Source: Pseudoalteromonas peptidolytica (lineage in GTDB: Bacteria > Pseudomonadota > Gammaproteobacteria > Enterobacterales > Alteromonadaceae). From it: a stretch of DNA of 64,000 nt. Below, one piece after another: positions 17,972 to 26,134 of the stretch. The stretch is taken from NCBI RefSeq assembly GCF_012641745.1, contig NZ_WEHZ01000025.1, positions 16,997 to 80,996 on the forward strand, in the 5' to 3' direction. Numbering within the stretch: the stretch's first letter is position 1; every line of letters starts with the position of its first letter. The notes under the pieces are model-generated. The model saw nothing but the letters and a program-made list of their open reading frames with translations, searched no databases and had not been told where the DNA came from. The translations under genes and the position numbers were made by a program.

Positions 17972-18418
17972 TTACTTATTTCCTAGCAACTTGCCCGAAG
18001 CAATTTCTATTTTTCTTGGTTTCAACGCTTCAGGCACCACTCGCTCAAGGTCTATAACCAGCAAACCATGACTTAGGTCTGCACCTAACACGTTAACATG
18101 ATCTCCCAGCTGAAACTTACGTTCAAATCCGCGCTGCGCTATTCCTTGATGAATAAACTTACGTTCTTTCGACTCGTCAGCGTCTTGCTTTTTACCTTTT
18201 ACGGTCAAGGTGTTATTTTCTGATTCCAGAGTTAGCTCTTGCTCGGTAAAGCCAGCAACAGCCATGGTAATTTGATACTTATCTTTGCCTAGAGCTTCAA
18301 TATTGTATGGCGGATAACTTGGTTGCTTATCTGTTCTTGCAGCGGCATCCATCATAGAAGCTAAATGGTCAAAACCGATAAATGAACGGTAAAGTGGTGA
18401 TAAATCTACTGTACGCAT
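17972..18418 (-). CDS. Small heat-shock protein, Hsp20/IbpA family
   Basis: The 148-residue product is an alpha-crystallin-type holdase that keeps unfolding proteins soluble. From MRTVDLSPLYRSFIGFDHLA the N-terminus matches IbpA/IbpB. The alpha-crystallin domain spans about 35-130, with PPYNIEALGKDKYQITMAVAGF, ELTLESENNTLTVKGKK, the ERKFIHQGIAQRGFERKF core and the AxLxxGLL-type motif ADLSHGLLVIDLERVVPE. AGAGGAT lies nine bases before the ATG at 18418. A possible heat-shock promoter lies upstream (18535-18562) and a terminator follows, so the gene is monocistronic. Confidence 0.93.
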   Translation of the reverse strand: MRTVDLSPLYRSFIGFDHLASMMDAAARTDKQPSYPPYNIEALGKDKYQITMAVAGFTEQELTLESENNTLTVKGKKQDADESKERKFIHQGIAQRGFERKFQLGDHVNVLGADLSHGLLVIDLERVVPEALKPRKIEIASGKLLGNK

Positions 18419-18534
18419 AATTTGTATCCTCTTAAAGCTATACATCGTACTTACTCTTCAAAATGAACCAATAAGTACAAATAAAACAAATAGTTATTTA
18501 ATTTTTCAGACCCTTACGGCGTCTTCATAACTGT

Positions 18535-18562
18535 ATTTATGGTCAGCAAATTTATTTTCAAG
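18535..18562 (-). promoter_or_regulatory. Putative sigma-32 promoter of the Hsp20 gene
   Basis: On the minus strand CTTGAAA (18556-18562) and CCATAAAT (18535-18542) are separated by 13 bases. This fits the sigma-32 pattern CTTGAAA, 11-16 bases, CCCCATnT, with the -35 element exact and the -10 element partial. It would leave a leader of about 110 bases, which could also act as an RNA thermometer; the fold was not computed. Confidence 0.5.
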
Positions 18563-18570
18563 AAAATTTT

Positions 18571-19752
18571 TCAAAAAATTTCATTTTTAATAAAAAACCT
18601 TTTTAAAACAGAAAGGTATATTTTTTCAATGGTATCAATATCCATGAGTGATACATGCTCATTAACTTGATGAATGGAATCATTCTTCACGCCACATTCA
18701 ATCACTTGTGTTTTAGCTGTTGCAAAAAAGCGACCATCTGAGGTGCCACCCGCCGTACTCAATGCAGGGTATTGTCCTGTCATGTCTTTTATCGCTTGTT
18801 CAACCAACGTCAAAAAACATTGTGTTTGCTTAGCTCCAGTGTAAAAGGACTCACAGGGACGCTCCCATATCAACGCCAACGATGCTCCTGACTTTGCTAG
18901 TGACTCTTGTATATATCGCATAACCTCTTGGCTTTTATAGGCGTGACTGTAGCGAATATTAAATGTAATTTCACACTCTGAGGGCACTAAATTATCAACG
19001 ATGTTTGGTACCGTGATCCCTGTGACCTGAAGTGTCGTTTGTGAACCTGCCTCATCCTTCCACCAAGGTAGTAATGATAGCTGACTTACGAGCTGCCCAG
19101 CTATGTGTGCAGCGTTGATAGTTTGTTCTGGATATGCCACATGTCCAGCCTTTCCCTTAATCTGAACTCGTCCAGATATTGCACCACGACGACCATTTTT
19201 AATCGTATCACCAACGGCCATATGAGCTGTTGGTTCACCAACTAAACACGCATCTAATTCGATACCTTTTTCTACTAGACGATTGGCGATAAGTTTTGAG
19301 CCAAACTCAGCCTCCCCTTCTTCATCAGAGGTAAGTAACCAGTAAAAGGTGCCATGGAGTTTATGGCGAAAATTAAGTAATTCACGTGTGGCAGAAAGCA
19401 TTGAGGCAATACCCGCTTTCATATCCGCAGCGCCACGACCATACATTACACCATCGACAATTTGCGCACTAAACGGCGGTACAATCCAACCTCGATTGTC
19501 CGCAGGCACAACATCCACATGACCAGAAAAGGCCAAAATAGGGCCGTCAGAAAAGTGATAGCTCGCAATTAAATTTTTCACTCCCTGTACTTCAAACTGC
19601 TCAGTGGTAAAACCCAGCCCTGCAAGCTGTTCTGACATAAATGCGATGGTGCCTGCATCACAAGGTGTTACCGAAGGCGCTTGGATCAAACGGGTTAAGA
19701 TCTCTATGGCATAAGATGTGCGAGTATTGAGATACTGAGGTGCTAGTGACAT
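18571..19752 (-). CDS. dapE: Succinyl-diaminopimelate desuccinylase
   Basis: DapE is a dizinc M20-type hydrolase that removes succinate from N-succinyl-LL-diaminopimelate in lysine and peptidoglycan precursor synthesis. The metal and catalytic motifs are present: SGHVDVVPADNRGW, MYGRGAADMKAG, TSDEEGEAEFG, GEPTAHMAVGDTIKNGRRG and, near the end, STAGGTSDGRF and IECGVKNDSIHQVNE. The product has 393 residues, about 18 more than E. coli DapE; the N-terminus may be a few codons too long. It ends about 150 bases upstream of the Hsp20 gene on the same strand, with the heat-shock promoter in between. Confidence 0.94.
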   Translation of the reverse strand: MSLAPQYLNTRTSYAIEILTRLIQAPSVTPCDAGTIAFMSEQLAGLGFTTEQFEVQGVKNLIASYHFSDGPILAFSGHVDVVPADNRGWIVPPFSAQIVDGVMYGRGAADMKAGIASMLSATRELLNFRHKLHGTFYWLLTSDEEGEAEFGSKLIANRLVEKGIELDACLVGEPTAHMAVGDTIKNGRRGAISGRVQIKGKAGHVAYPEQTINAAHIAGQLVSQLSLLPWWKDEAGSQTTLQVTGITVPNIVDNLVPSECEITFNIRYSHAYKSQEVMRYIQESLAKSGASLALIWERPCESFYTGAKQTQCFLTLVEQAIKDMTGQYPALSTAGGTSDGRFFATAKTQVIECGVKNDSIHQVNEHVSLMDIDTIEKIYLSVLKRFFIKNEIF

Positions 19753-20012
19753 ATATAGAAGCGACTACACTGTAAAATCGTACTCGTATTAAAAGCGTTA
19801 ACTTTGACCATAGTATTGCAGTTTTAATGCAGAGCCATGACATCATCAAAACTTAATCTAAATCAAACTTTCAAAAATTTCTGAACGTATCCAATTTAAA
19901 AATTGATCTAGAACAGTTTTTCATTTTTTGAAGCCTTTTATGATGACCTCATTGAAAACACACACTGTTTCACAGTTTGAAAAATGTCCTCACATAGGGT
20001 TAGGAGAAGAAT

Positions 20013-20663
20013 ATGAAAACTTTAACTGCTGCACTTTTATCTACATTGCTAGTTGCTGCTCCATTTGCACAGGCAAATTTCAGTGTTAACGTTGGTGCAA
20101 TTAATGTAAACCCTGACAACACAGCTTCTGCAATCAACGAAAACAATGCGCTTGGCTTAGTTGCTGATTCAAATACACAGCTAGGTATCACACTTGATTA
20201 CCATTATAACGATAACATCGTTTTTGAATTAATCGCAGCTACACCGTTCTCTCATACAGTAGATGGTGCAGGCGGCCTAGCAGGTGCAGAGATAGCTGAT
20301 ATAAAGCATTTACCACCAACATTAATCGCTCAGTATCACTTTTTTGATGCAACGGCTAAGTTCCGTCCATTTATCGGCGCAGGTTTAAACTACACCGTAT
20401 TTTTTGACGAAGAGCCAAGTGCAGCATTAAAAGCAACTTTGGGTACAAATGATGTAGAAGTAGACCTAGACAGTTCGTTCGGTATTGCGTTACAAGTTGG
20501 CTTTAACTACGACTTGAATGAAAAGTGGGGTCTACACGGTATGATATCTAAAATGGACATTGATACTGACGCAACTGTATATGCAAATGGTGCTAAAGCA
20601 CTGACTTCAGATGTAGAGATTGACCCTGTTGTTGCAATGTTTGGTGTCAAATACAAATTCTAA
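20013..20663 (+). CDS. ompW: OmpW family outer-membrane protein
   Basis: The 216-residue product has a signal peptide ending PFAQA and the eight-stranded barrel layout of OmpW, which forms a narrow hydrophobic channel. Family blocks are FSVNVGAINVNPDNTA, ELIAATPFSHTV, KHLPPTLIAQYHFFD, KFRPFIGAGLNYTVFF and the terminal VVAMFGVKYKF with a C-terminal Phe. A GGTTAGGAGAAG site precedes the ATG. Upstream, TTGAT-CTAG-AACAG at 19903-19916 is a partial match to an FNR/CRP-type palindrome; ompW is FNR-controlled in E. coli, but this site is weak. A clear terminator follows. Confidence 0.93.
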   Translation: MKTLTAALLSTLLVAAPFAQANFSVNVGAINVNPDNTASAINENNALGLVADSNTQLGITLDYHYNDNIVFELIAATPFSHTVDGAGGLAGAEIADIKHLPPTLIAQYHFFDATAKFRPFIGAGLNYTVFFDEEPSAALKATLGTNDVEVDLDSSFGIALQVGFNYDLNEKWGLHGMISKMDIDTDATVYANGAKALTSDVEIDPVVAMFGVKYKF

Positions 20664-20710
20664 TACCTTTGCGGTATAAACAATAAATTACTGTTACTTT
20701 CTCAATCCCC

Positions 20711-20740
20711 AAGGCCACTATTGTGGCCTTTATCTTTTTG
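20711..20740 (+). terminator. Terminator after ompW
   Basis: AAGGCCAC and GTGGCCTT pair around TATT at 20711-20730, followed by TATCTTTTT. It separates ompW from the convergent thioesterase gene and may serve both. Confidence 0.85.
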
Positions 20741-20747
20741 TTCACCG

Positions 20748-21281
20748 TTACAAATTACTGCTCTTTTTCGCCTCTAGCATAGCTTTCCAGTGCATAATCT
20801 CCGGCGATAAAATTGGTGCTTCGCCTTTAAATCCTGCAATTTCTAGCATTTCTTCAATGGTAACTATTCCACCTTTGCGTTTGAATACACCACGGACATA
20901 AGCAATAGCATGTAAACCACGGGACGAATGGAACCTTTGCTCGATATAAAAGTACTTATGATCCCAACCAACCACTTTCGTTGTGATGGTGAACTTTTGT
21001 AGCGGCTTAATATCACGAATGTAAGTGATCGCGGTAGCATTCACGATTGGAAACCAACGACGCTTCATCACCGCGGCGAATAAACCTACTCGCTCAGTCA
21101 TCCAGGTCCGAGCTAAATCCATAAAGGCTAAGTATCTTGAATTCGTGAGGTGCATATTAATATCACAATCACTAGGTAGCGCGCGGTATGTAATGTCTAT
21201 CGGGTCAAGAATAGAGTTAGCGTGTTGTTGGTTTTTTCTTATTTTCCAAAACAGTAACAGTAAACGAAAATATAAATTCAT
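20748..21281 (-). CDS. Hotdog-fold acyl-CoA thioesterase
   Basis: The 177-residue product has the 4-hydroxybenzoyl-CoA thioesterase hotdog pattern: YRALPSDCDINMHLTNSRYL supplies the Asp/Asn-His motif, followed by helix DLARTWMTERVG and strands AITYIRDIKPLQKF and HKYFYIEQRF. It resembles the THEM6/Mesh1-independent group of thioesterases with a short N-terminal hydrophobic segment (LYFRLLLLFWKI), which could attach it to the membrane. Such enzymes hydrolyse acyl-CoA esters, substrate unknown. It is convergent with ompW. Confidence 0.75.
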   Translation of the reverse strand: MNLYFRLLLLFWKIRKNQQHANSILDPIDITYRALPSDCDINMHLTNSRYLAFMDLARTWMTERVGLFAAVMKRRWFPIVNATAITYIRDIKPLQKFTITTKVVGWDHKYFYIEQRFHSSRGLHAIAYVRGVFKRKGGIVTIEEMLEIAGFKGEAPILSPEIMHWKAMLEAKKSSNL

Positions 21282-21527
21282 AACAATGGTCTTACCAGTA
21301 AATAATTTTCGATTCTAGCATAGCAATTCATATTCTAAAGAGATTATTTTGTTACCCTACGCTGCATTAATGTCCTCGATGTGAACTGTCTTCGTCTTGC
21401 GATAACCATCCAAGTAAACTAGATTGACTAACCTGAGCTTTGTAAAAGTAAGGCATGCTTTCAATACGATGAGTTAGCCCATTTATTTTTCAGCCCTCAG
21501 GTAAAAAAAAAAATAGGTGTGAAGCCC

Positions 21528-22019
21528 ATGAACATATTTTCCCTCATTGTCAGCGCTGTAATCTTTACTTTTTCCAGCTTTTGCTACGCCGACTTCGACT
21601 TCAAAGGCGAAGGTACATTAACTTACCCTACCGGTGCAGATAAAGCATTTACGTTTGGTTTTGCTTGGAATAAACAAGCCGAAAAGTTTCGTATTGGTGC
21701 AAACCAATATGATATGTCGGAGCTTCCTGAGTCTTACTCAGTTGCAATCACGCTGAGTAAAGACGACGCAAAAGTGTGGATCCAAGAGTTTAATCAGGGG
21801 TTTATTTCTGAATTTACGTGGCAAATTGCTGACCATCATATTGCATTAACGAAAAAGGAATTTAGTGGTACCGTAAAAGGCAACTATATACTCACAGTAA
21901 ATGGCATTGATTACTTTTTTGCCAGAGATAACGTAAGTATCACGCTCACTTTTGATGAAGATGGGATAGAAAATATTAAAGTTGATGGCGTTAACAAAGA
22001 CATGGGCACAAAATCATAA
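21528..22019 (+). CDS. Small secreted protein of unknown function
   Basis: The product (about 163 residues) has a signal peptide ending SFCYA and a beta-rich mature part starting DFDFKGEGTLTYPTG. The ATG at 21528 is preferred, with AGGTG about ten bases upstream; a GTG at 21519 in the same frame is an alternative. I recognise no domain. The mature chain has alternating charged/aromatic strands typical of small periplasmic beta sandwiches or lipocalin-like folds, but this is only an impression. A GGCTAC/GTAGCC hairpin (22021-22037) directly follows the stop. Confidence 0.65.
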   Translation: MNIFSLIVSAVIFTFSSFCYADFDFKGEGTLTYPTGADKAFTFGFAWNKQAEKFRIGANQYDMSELPESYSVAITLSKDDAKVWIQEFNQGFISEFTWQIADHHIALTKKEFSGTVKGNYILTVNGIDYFFARDNVSITLTFDEDGIENIKVDGVNKDMGTKS

Positions 22020-22020
22020 A

Positions 22021-22040
22021 GGCTACTCCCTGTAGCCCTT
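22021..22040 (+). terminator. Hairpin after the small secreted protein gene
   Basis: GGCTAC and GTAGCC pair around TCCCT and are followed by CTTATA. The tail is weak, so termination efficiency is uncertain. The tyrR gene converges from the other side. Confidence 0.45.
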
Positions 22041-22070
22041 ATACTCGCTGTGTGCGTGCAGCTACTAATA

Positions 22071-23627
22071 TTATACTTTTACCGTTTTTCTATTGATCCC
22101 GTATTCACGCAGCTTATTCGCAACAGCAGTATGGCTCAAGCCCAATCGTTTCGCCAACTGCCTTGAGCTCGGATAAGCTGGATATAGCTTGCGTAATAAT
22201 GTCGCTTCAAAGCGCTTAACGGCCTGATCAAGCGTCCCTTCAAAGTCTGATTCTAAATAGCCCAAGTCATGAGTAAAGGTAGGTAAATTCAAGTGTTCTG
22301 TACGCAGCTCTTTATCATCTAATAGTGAAACCGCGCGATAAATTGCGTTTTCTAATTGCCTAACATTACCAGGCCATGGGTATTGCTCTAGAAACTCGAT
22401 ACACTCTCTAGCAAAAGTAGGCGCTGGATGACCATTTTGCTGCGCGTATTTTTGCACAAAGTGCTCAGCCAGCGGAGCAATATCAGCCTTGCGATCTCTA
22501 AGCGGTGCAATCTCTAGCGTTAGCACATTGATTCGGTAGTAGAGATCTTCTCTGAATGCCCCTTCTTGCACCATTGCTGGTAAATCTTTTTGGGTTGCAG
22601 CGATAATTCGCACATTCACTTTTACTTCATTTTCGTCGCCAACCTTACGGAAAGTACCGTCTTGCAAAAAGCGCAAAAGCTTAGTCTGCAATTGTGTAGA
22701 CATCTCACCGACTTCATCAAGAAATACGGTACCACCATCTGCTTGCTCTAGTACTCCACGCTTTGGTGCCGCATTTTCTTCATAACCGGCGTAACCAAAT
22801 AGCTCTGACTCCGCTACATCATCAGGTAATGAAGCACAAGATAGTGCAATAAAAGGCTTTAATGAACGATTTGAAGCATAGTGGCATGCTCGTGCCAAGA
22901 GCTCTTTACCTGTTCCTGTTTCTCCAGTAATGAGAATTGGTGCCTCTAGTTGAGCCATTTTTCTCGCTTCACGCACCACTCTGCGCATTGCTGTACTGTG
23001 ATTGTGGATAGTGGCAAAACTCTCTTGGCCATAACGACGAAATGCACTCACTTGCTGCCCAAGTCTAGACTGTGACTTAATATTGATCACCGCTCCGGCT
23101 AAAACGTCACCGTCTCCCCCTTGAGGCACAGAAATCGGCAAAATATCCGCAATAAAGTCTTCGCCGCCTACTTCTACACGGGTCGTTTGTCCTAACACTT
23201 CTTTGCCTTCTAACCAGCGGGTAAAATTAAAACCTTTCAAAAGGTTGTTAATATTTGCGCCGATAACATCAGTCTCAACCATGTTTAAGTCGCGACAAGC
23301 AGCATCATTACAATGACGAACCCAACCTTTTGCGTCTATTGATATAACACCATCAGGCAAAGCACTAAGCAGTGTATTTAATTCATTATGTTCACGCTCA
23401 GAAGGCAAAAATGCCGTGGTGCGAACATCTTCTACACCATCAATCAAACGTATCTCTGGCATGATCTTTTGAAACTGTTCGAATTCTATCGGTGGAAAAC
23501 TCACGTACATCCGACAATTTACTGAATCGACTTCTATACCTTTTAAGTCAACACGGTAGCTTACCAAGATGTTGAGAATCTCTTGGGCAATACCAATTCG
23601 GTCAGCGCAATGTATCTCTAGACGCAT
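22071..23627 (-). CDS. tyrR: Aromatic amino acid regulator TyrR
   Basis: The 518-residue product matches TyrR, which controls aromatic amino acid biosynthesis and transport genes. Domains in order are an ACT domain (1-70, MRLEIHCADRIGIAQEIL), a PAS domain (about 78-190), a sigma-54-type AAA+ domain (about 205-430) with GETGTGKELLARA and GTVFLDEVGEMS, and a C-terminal FIS-like helix-turn-helix with SRQLAKRLGLSHTAVANKL. The GAFTGA loop needed for sigma-54 contact is replaced by GYAGYEE, as expected for TyrR, which acts on sigma-70 promoters. The ATG start overlaps no other gene. Confidence 0.94.
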   Translation of the reverse strand: MRLEIHCADRIGIAQEILNILVSYRVDLKGIEVDSVNCRMYVSFPPIEFEQFQKIMPEIRLIDGVEDVRTTAFLPSEREHNELNTLLSALPDGVISIDAKGWVRHCNDAACRDLNMVETDVIGANINNLLKGFNFTRWLEGKEVLGQTTRVEVGGEDFIADILPISVPQGGDGDVLAGAVINIKSQSRLGQQVSAFRRYGQESFATIHNHSTAMRRVVREARKMAQLEAPILITGETGTGKELLARACHYASNRSLKPFIALSCASLPDDVAESELFGYAGYEENAAPKRGVLEQADGGTVFLDEVGEMSTQLQTKLLRFLQDGTFRKVGDENEVKVNVRIIAATQKDLPAMVQEGAFREDLYYRINVLTLEIAPLRDRKADIAPLAEHFVQKYAQQNGHPAPTFARECIEFLEQYPWPGNVRQLENAIYRAVSLLDDKELRTEHLNLPTFTHDLGYLESDFEGTLDQAVKRFEATLLRKLYPAYPSSRQLAKRLGLSHTAVANKLREYGINRKTVKV

Positions 23628-23860
23628 TTGTTCCTCAAAACGGGTTTACACGGTTGACGGGATCATACTCTAAGAATAGCTAGTCGACTAGAAAAACGTA
23701 AAGAATATTGAACAGAATTTTAGAGGCTGCATTAAATTCTTGTCCTATACTAATACGGTAAGGAAAAATTTGTTTTATAAGGTGTTTTTCCACATTTGTT
23801 AAACTCCTGATTTGGTGGCTTACATTTTCATCATAAGATTGCATCCGCTAAACAGTTACA

Positions 23861-23891
23861 GATACAATACTAAAGAATTTGATATTGTATC
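23861..23891. promoter_or_regulatory. Inverted repeat ahead of the PGA-like operon
   Basis: GATACAATA (23861-23869) and TATTGTATC (23883-23891) are perfect nine-base inverted repeats separated by 13 bases. The 3' arm ends 24 bases before the capA-like start codon and is followed by GTTTTTG. It could be an operator for the 18.5-kb operon or an attenuator hairpin in its leader. The arm GATACAATA also occurs at the Zur-like site at 59467. Confidence 0.5.
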
Positions 23892-23915
23892 GTTTTTGAA
23901 AGCAGGCCGATAAAA

Positions 23916-26120
23916 ATGAAAAAGATAATTGCGCTGATGTTACTCCTCACCCTTTCGGCTTGTTCAGTTGAAGACCCCAATGAAACGGGTCCCTCTGACA
24001 CAGATAAAAACGAAGACCAAAGTCAACAAGACAGAGACAATGAAGCGACCAATCTAAGTGTTCAGATTCAAACTCGTGACGGTAACGCTGTCTCTGGCGC
24101 TACGCTTACCATTAACAGCCTACAATTTACTTCTGCTGCAAACGGTACAATTGATCTTGCCACATTGCCTTTCGGTGCCTACGTAGCGACAATACAGCAC
24201 CCAGACTATTTACCTTTGGTATTTACTTTTGCAAATCAACATAGTGACCCACAAACCATAGAATTGCAGCTAAAGCCGTCTTCAGATTCTTTAAAAACGC
24301 TTTTATTCGCGGGTGACACAATGTTTGGCCGTCGCTACTTTAACCCTTCACTCATTACGATGGGCAATTCGTTGCCAAGCACCAGCGACGGACTTATCCA
24401 ACCCCAAAGCGCCGGAGCTGATGCCCAAGCGCTAGTAAAATATATGCCTGCGCTGTTTAACAGTGTCGACTTTGCTTCGGTAAACCTTGAGTCACCCATT
24501 CTCCAAAATCCAACAACGGTTCACCCGAGTAAAGAGTTTGCATTTTTCAGTTTACCAGCCTCGTTAGTAGCTTTAAACGATCTTGGTATTGATTATGTTG
24601 CACTGGGTAATAATCACGTGTATGACTATCAAGCACAGGGACTTAGCGATACCATCCGCTATGTTGAGCAAGCAGGCTTAAGCCACAGTGGCGCAGGAAA
24701 CGATACCGAATCAGCCCTAGCGCCATACAGCTTAACGCTGGGGGAAACGACCATAGATTTTATCTCGGCCACCTCTATCACGGGCGATCAACATACCATC
24801 ACTTACGTAGCCTCAGATCAAAAAGGGGGAGCCGCTGATCTAACCGACACCACAGCCATAAGAGAAAGCGTCAACCAAGCAAGCAATGACGGTCGCTTTG
24901 TTGTTGCTCAGCTGCATGGTGGAGATGAATACTCCTACGCCCCAACCGCTTATATTGCAAATCGCTTCGATGTCGTCTCGAACAGTGGTGCAAATTTAAT
25001 GATAGCCCACCATCCACATGTCGCTCAGGGCTTCGGTTTATATAACGGGGTTCCAGCAATATTGGGGTTAGGCAACTTTGTATTTGAGCAAAACCGACTT
25101 GAAACCTTCTTAGGGCTAATCACTATTGTCGAACTTGAAACAGCAGGAGAACCAAAAATAGACGCAATAAAAGCCTATCCTGTGTATTTAGAAGACTATA
25201 CTCCCAAGCTAGTTAGTGGCGATCTTGCAAATGCGCTACTCAAGCGTATTGCAGAGTTTTCTTCTCCTGACGTTGGTATCTCATTGCATTCAGGCTTTGC
25301 GGAAGTGAACTTTGATACCCCATCAATAGTAGAAACTACTCAGCAACGTGTTATTTCTGTAGCTGCAGGTGAGCACATTATTGACTTGCGCCAATATGCG
25401 CAAAGCTCAGAGTATGTAAGTCGCATCGCACTAAATCAATCTCAGGCACAGCTAACTCTTGGTCGTGATTTACTCTTTTTCGGTGACTTTGAAGATTGGG
25501 ATAACGACGCTGAAACAGGCGAAGTATCACGATGGCTTATCGAGTCTGACGATACTTATCCTTGTCTAGTTGGAAAATATCGTGGTGTTCAAGGCTTGTG
25601 TTTACAGCGAACACAATTCGATGAGACAGCAACACGAGTTCCTTTCAAACATACTATTCGTACTATGCCCATTACCCCTGCTCCAAGCACAGCTCAGGCC
25701 TATCATGAACTTACTTTATACGGCTATGCAAAGGGCAATAATGCAGGGAGATTTAATGCCGATATTCGTATTTTGACATCTGAGGACAGCCTACTATTTT
25801 CTGAGTCCACTCCTGAATTATTACCTGCTGGCACTTACGACTGGCAGGTATTTCAACAAGACATAACGCTTCCTGATGATTCAGTTACATTAGGCGATGA
25901 AAACTTGCCGGCAAGAGGCGTGCAATTTGGGTTGTCTATGACGCCACCTACAAGTGGCGAAAGTGCACTCTTTTTAGATGATGTCGCGATGATCTCTTGG
26001 CAACGCTCACTTTCTCTTACCAATAATCAATGGCAAAGCGGGGGGATTCATGGATTAGAGTTTATTAAAATAACGACCCCGTCTCCAACCGAATTGGTGC
26101 TTACTTTTAGCCAGCAGTAA
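23916..26120 (+). CDS. CapA/PgsA-like poly-gamma-glutamate lipoprotein
   Basis: The 734-residue product starts with a lipoprotein signal ending LTLSAC (Cys16-17 region). After an acidic linker and a carboxypeptidase-regulatory-like beta domain (about 45-115), a PGA_cap metallophosphatase-type domain spans about 127-410. Its motifs are intact: LFAGDTMFGRR, NLESPIL, LGNNHVYDYQAQGL, LHGGDEYSY, IAHHPHVAQGFGLY and LGLGNFVFEQ. CapA/PgsA is the third component of the PGA synthase of Bacillus. A C-terminal jelly-roll-like region from about 523 (GDFEDWDNDAETGE) resembles carbohydrate-binding modules and is absent from Bacillus PgsA. It is the first gene of a seven-gene operon; the next starts 14 bases later. 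Confidence 0.85.
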   Translation: MKKIIALMLLLTLSACSVEDPNETGPSDTDKNEDQSQQDRDNEATNLSVQIQTRDGNAVSGATLTINSLQFTSAANGTIDLATLPFGAYVATIQHPDYLPLVFTFANQHSDPQTIELQLKPSSDSLKTLLFAGDTMFGRRYFNPSLITMGNSLPSTSDGLIQPQSAGADAQALVKYMPALFNSVDFASVNLESPILQNPTTVHPSKEFAFFSLPASLVALNDLGIDYVALGNNHVYDYQAQGLSDTIRYVEQAGLSHSGAGNDTESALAPYSLTLGETTIDFISATSITGDQHTITYVASDQKGGAADLTDTTAIRESVNQASNDGRFVVAQLHGGDEYSYAPTAYIANRFDVVSNSGANLMIAHHPHVAQGFGLYNGVPAILGLGNFVFEQNRLETFLGLITIVELETAGEPKIDAIKAYPVYLEDYTPKLVSGDLANALLKRIAEFSSPDVGISLHSGFAEVNFDTPSIVETTQQRVISVAAGEHIIDLRQYAQSSEYVSRIALNQSQAQLTLGRDLLFFGDFEDWDNDAETGEVSRWLIESDDTYPCLVGKYRGVQGLCLQRTQFDETATRVPFKHTIRTMPITPAPSTAQAYHELTLYGYAKGNNAGRFNADIRILTSEDSLLFSESTPELLPAGTYDWQVFQQDITLPDDSVTLGDENLPARGVQFGLSMTPPTSGESALFLDDVAMISWQRSLSLTNNQWQSGGIHGLEFIKITTPSPTELVLTFSQQ

Positions 26121-26134
26121 AAGAGTAATTATAC

